DNA of 60,893 nt, from NCBI GenBank assembly GCA_006226545.1, contig SBGR01000046.1, positions 1-60,893 of the forward strand. Reading direction: 5' to 3'. The position numbers and the translations under genes were made by a program. The notes beneath the pieces are model-generated. The model was not told the DNA's origin. It made no database searches and saw only the letters and a program-made list of their open reading frames with translations. This DNA comes from Bacteroidota bacterium (GTDB lineage Bacteria; Bacteroidota; Bacteroidia; UBA8524). Below are positions 60,590 through 60,893 of the stretch, piece by piece. How positions within the stretch are numbered: the first letter of the stretch is position 1; each line of letters opens with the position of its first letter.

Positions 60590-60712
60590 TAGCCCTAACA
60601 AGACACGCCGAACTTTTAGAATAATTTCAAATTCAGTTTCTAAAAATACTTACAATCTTCCGGACATTACTCTCGTAAAAGACGAATTTTCCGCAGCGCG
60701 TGGGTTCTAGAA
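60590..60712. repeat. 125-bp repeat with attC-like ends, copy 2
   Basis: Same blocks as copy 1. Its two ends can partly pair (CACGCCGAA near the left, TTCCGC...GCGTG near the right), giving a long imperfect stem. On the minus strand it ends in GTTAGGGCTAC about 45 bases before the lipoprotein start. The gap 60551-60862 contains this repeat and then the IS-like end; no other gene is seen. Confidence 0.82.
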
Positions 60713-60798
60713 TTTATTCTCGCTGAATGGACATCTATAAAAGAGCGTTTCAATTTACAAATCCAAAACCTTCTGCAGTTAAGGACAAATTTTACTAT

Positions 60799-60893
60799 TG
60801 AATTGGCCCCCGTTTAAGTCGGACAGGATTATAGATAGAAATCTATAACTTTAGACTACGATATGAAACGGAAATTTAGTAATGAAGACAAGC
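60799..60893 (+). mobile_element. Left end of a probable IS3-family insertion sequence (cut by window edge)
   Basis: TGAATTGGCCCCCGTTTAAG then TCGGACAGG (60799-60827) has the layout of IS3-family terminal repeats (TG..CTG.CCCC...TT.GGACA). A reading frame in the right position starts at 60863. The rest lies beyond the window, so the family is probable, not proved. Confidence 0.6.
60863..60893 (+). CDS. Start of a probable transposase OrfA (partial)
   Basis: ATG followed by MKRKFSNEDK, then the window ends. A short basic start of this kind (KRKFSxEDK) fits the helix-turn-helix OrfA proteins of IS3-like elements, and it lies 64 bases inside the putative terminal repeat. Only ten codons can be seen. 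Confidence 0.45.
   Translation, partial: MKRKFSNEDK

Overview
The window is chromosomal DNA from a member of the Bacteroidota, most likely near the Flavobacteriales. The signs are TAnnTTTG-type promoters (one perfect TTTG-N19-TAnnTTTG ahead of rpmB), starts without clear Shine-Dalgarno sequences, a type IX secretion-type C-terminal domain, a lipidated TamA-like protein (TamL type), a BshC bacillithiol enzyme, a six-gene Na+-NQR operon with its flavin transferase, a GYDIA-type GHMP kinase, a split transketolase and a DUF4295 protein beside L28/L33. I cannot name a genus.

Layout. 1-670: tRNA-Leu(UAA) and tRNA-Gly(GCC) on the minus strand, with a 113-bp tandem repeat that copies the tRNA-Leu 3' end and its terminator. 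677-11900: housekeeping genes, mostly minus strand: mutS, a divergent SpoU methyltransferase, a three-lipoprotein operon, an OmpA-type porin, rimO-bshC, ftsY, rpmB-rpmG-DUF4295 and cdd. 11897-17944: plus-strand genes, including an overlapping mevalonate/isoprenoid cluster (type 2 IPP isomerase, HMG-CoA reductase, lipoprotein hydrolase, GHMP kinase). 17945-18917: a small dimeric-barrel gene bracketed by two diverged 218-bp repeats. 18918-26044: apbE and nqrABCDEF; ApbE should flavinylate NqrB and NqrC. 26296-31049: a minus-strand run in which the two transketolase halves flank a von Willebrand A gene, followed by an ECF sigma factor, a membrane regulator and a Spy-like protein. 31136-35042: FAD-dependent oxidoreductase, two envelope genes, NlpE/META lipoprotein.

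35105-39579 is the most coherent possible undescribed system: an Hpt protein, a lone receiver, a YaiO-type outer-membrane barrel with TPRs, a membrane-anchored HEAT protein and a processive GT2 synthase, coupled by 2-bp gaps or 1-4 bp overlaps. I read it as a phosphorelay-controlled machine that makes and exports a surface polysaccharide. 39856-57250 returns to core and envelope functions: RDD protein, pyrD-tamL, RlmB-like methyltransferase, DUF4153, Nudix, UbiA-like/methyltransferase/thymidine kinase, a coiled-coil protein, a CHU_C-type secreted protein, ComEC, enoyl-CoA hydratase and TatD.

57289-60893 is an accessory region. tRNA-Ser(GGA) is followed by about 750 bp of repeats that re-copy its 3' flank in inverted orientation, then AT-rich minus-strand orphan genes (two lipoproteins and a small membrane protein). 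A 125-bp repeat with attC-like ends precedes two of them. The window ends in what looks like the left end of an IS3-family element. Palindromic intergenic repeats of several families occur throughout, one of them inside a coding region in frame.
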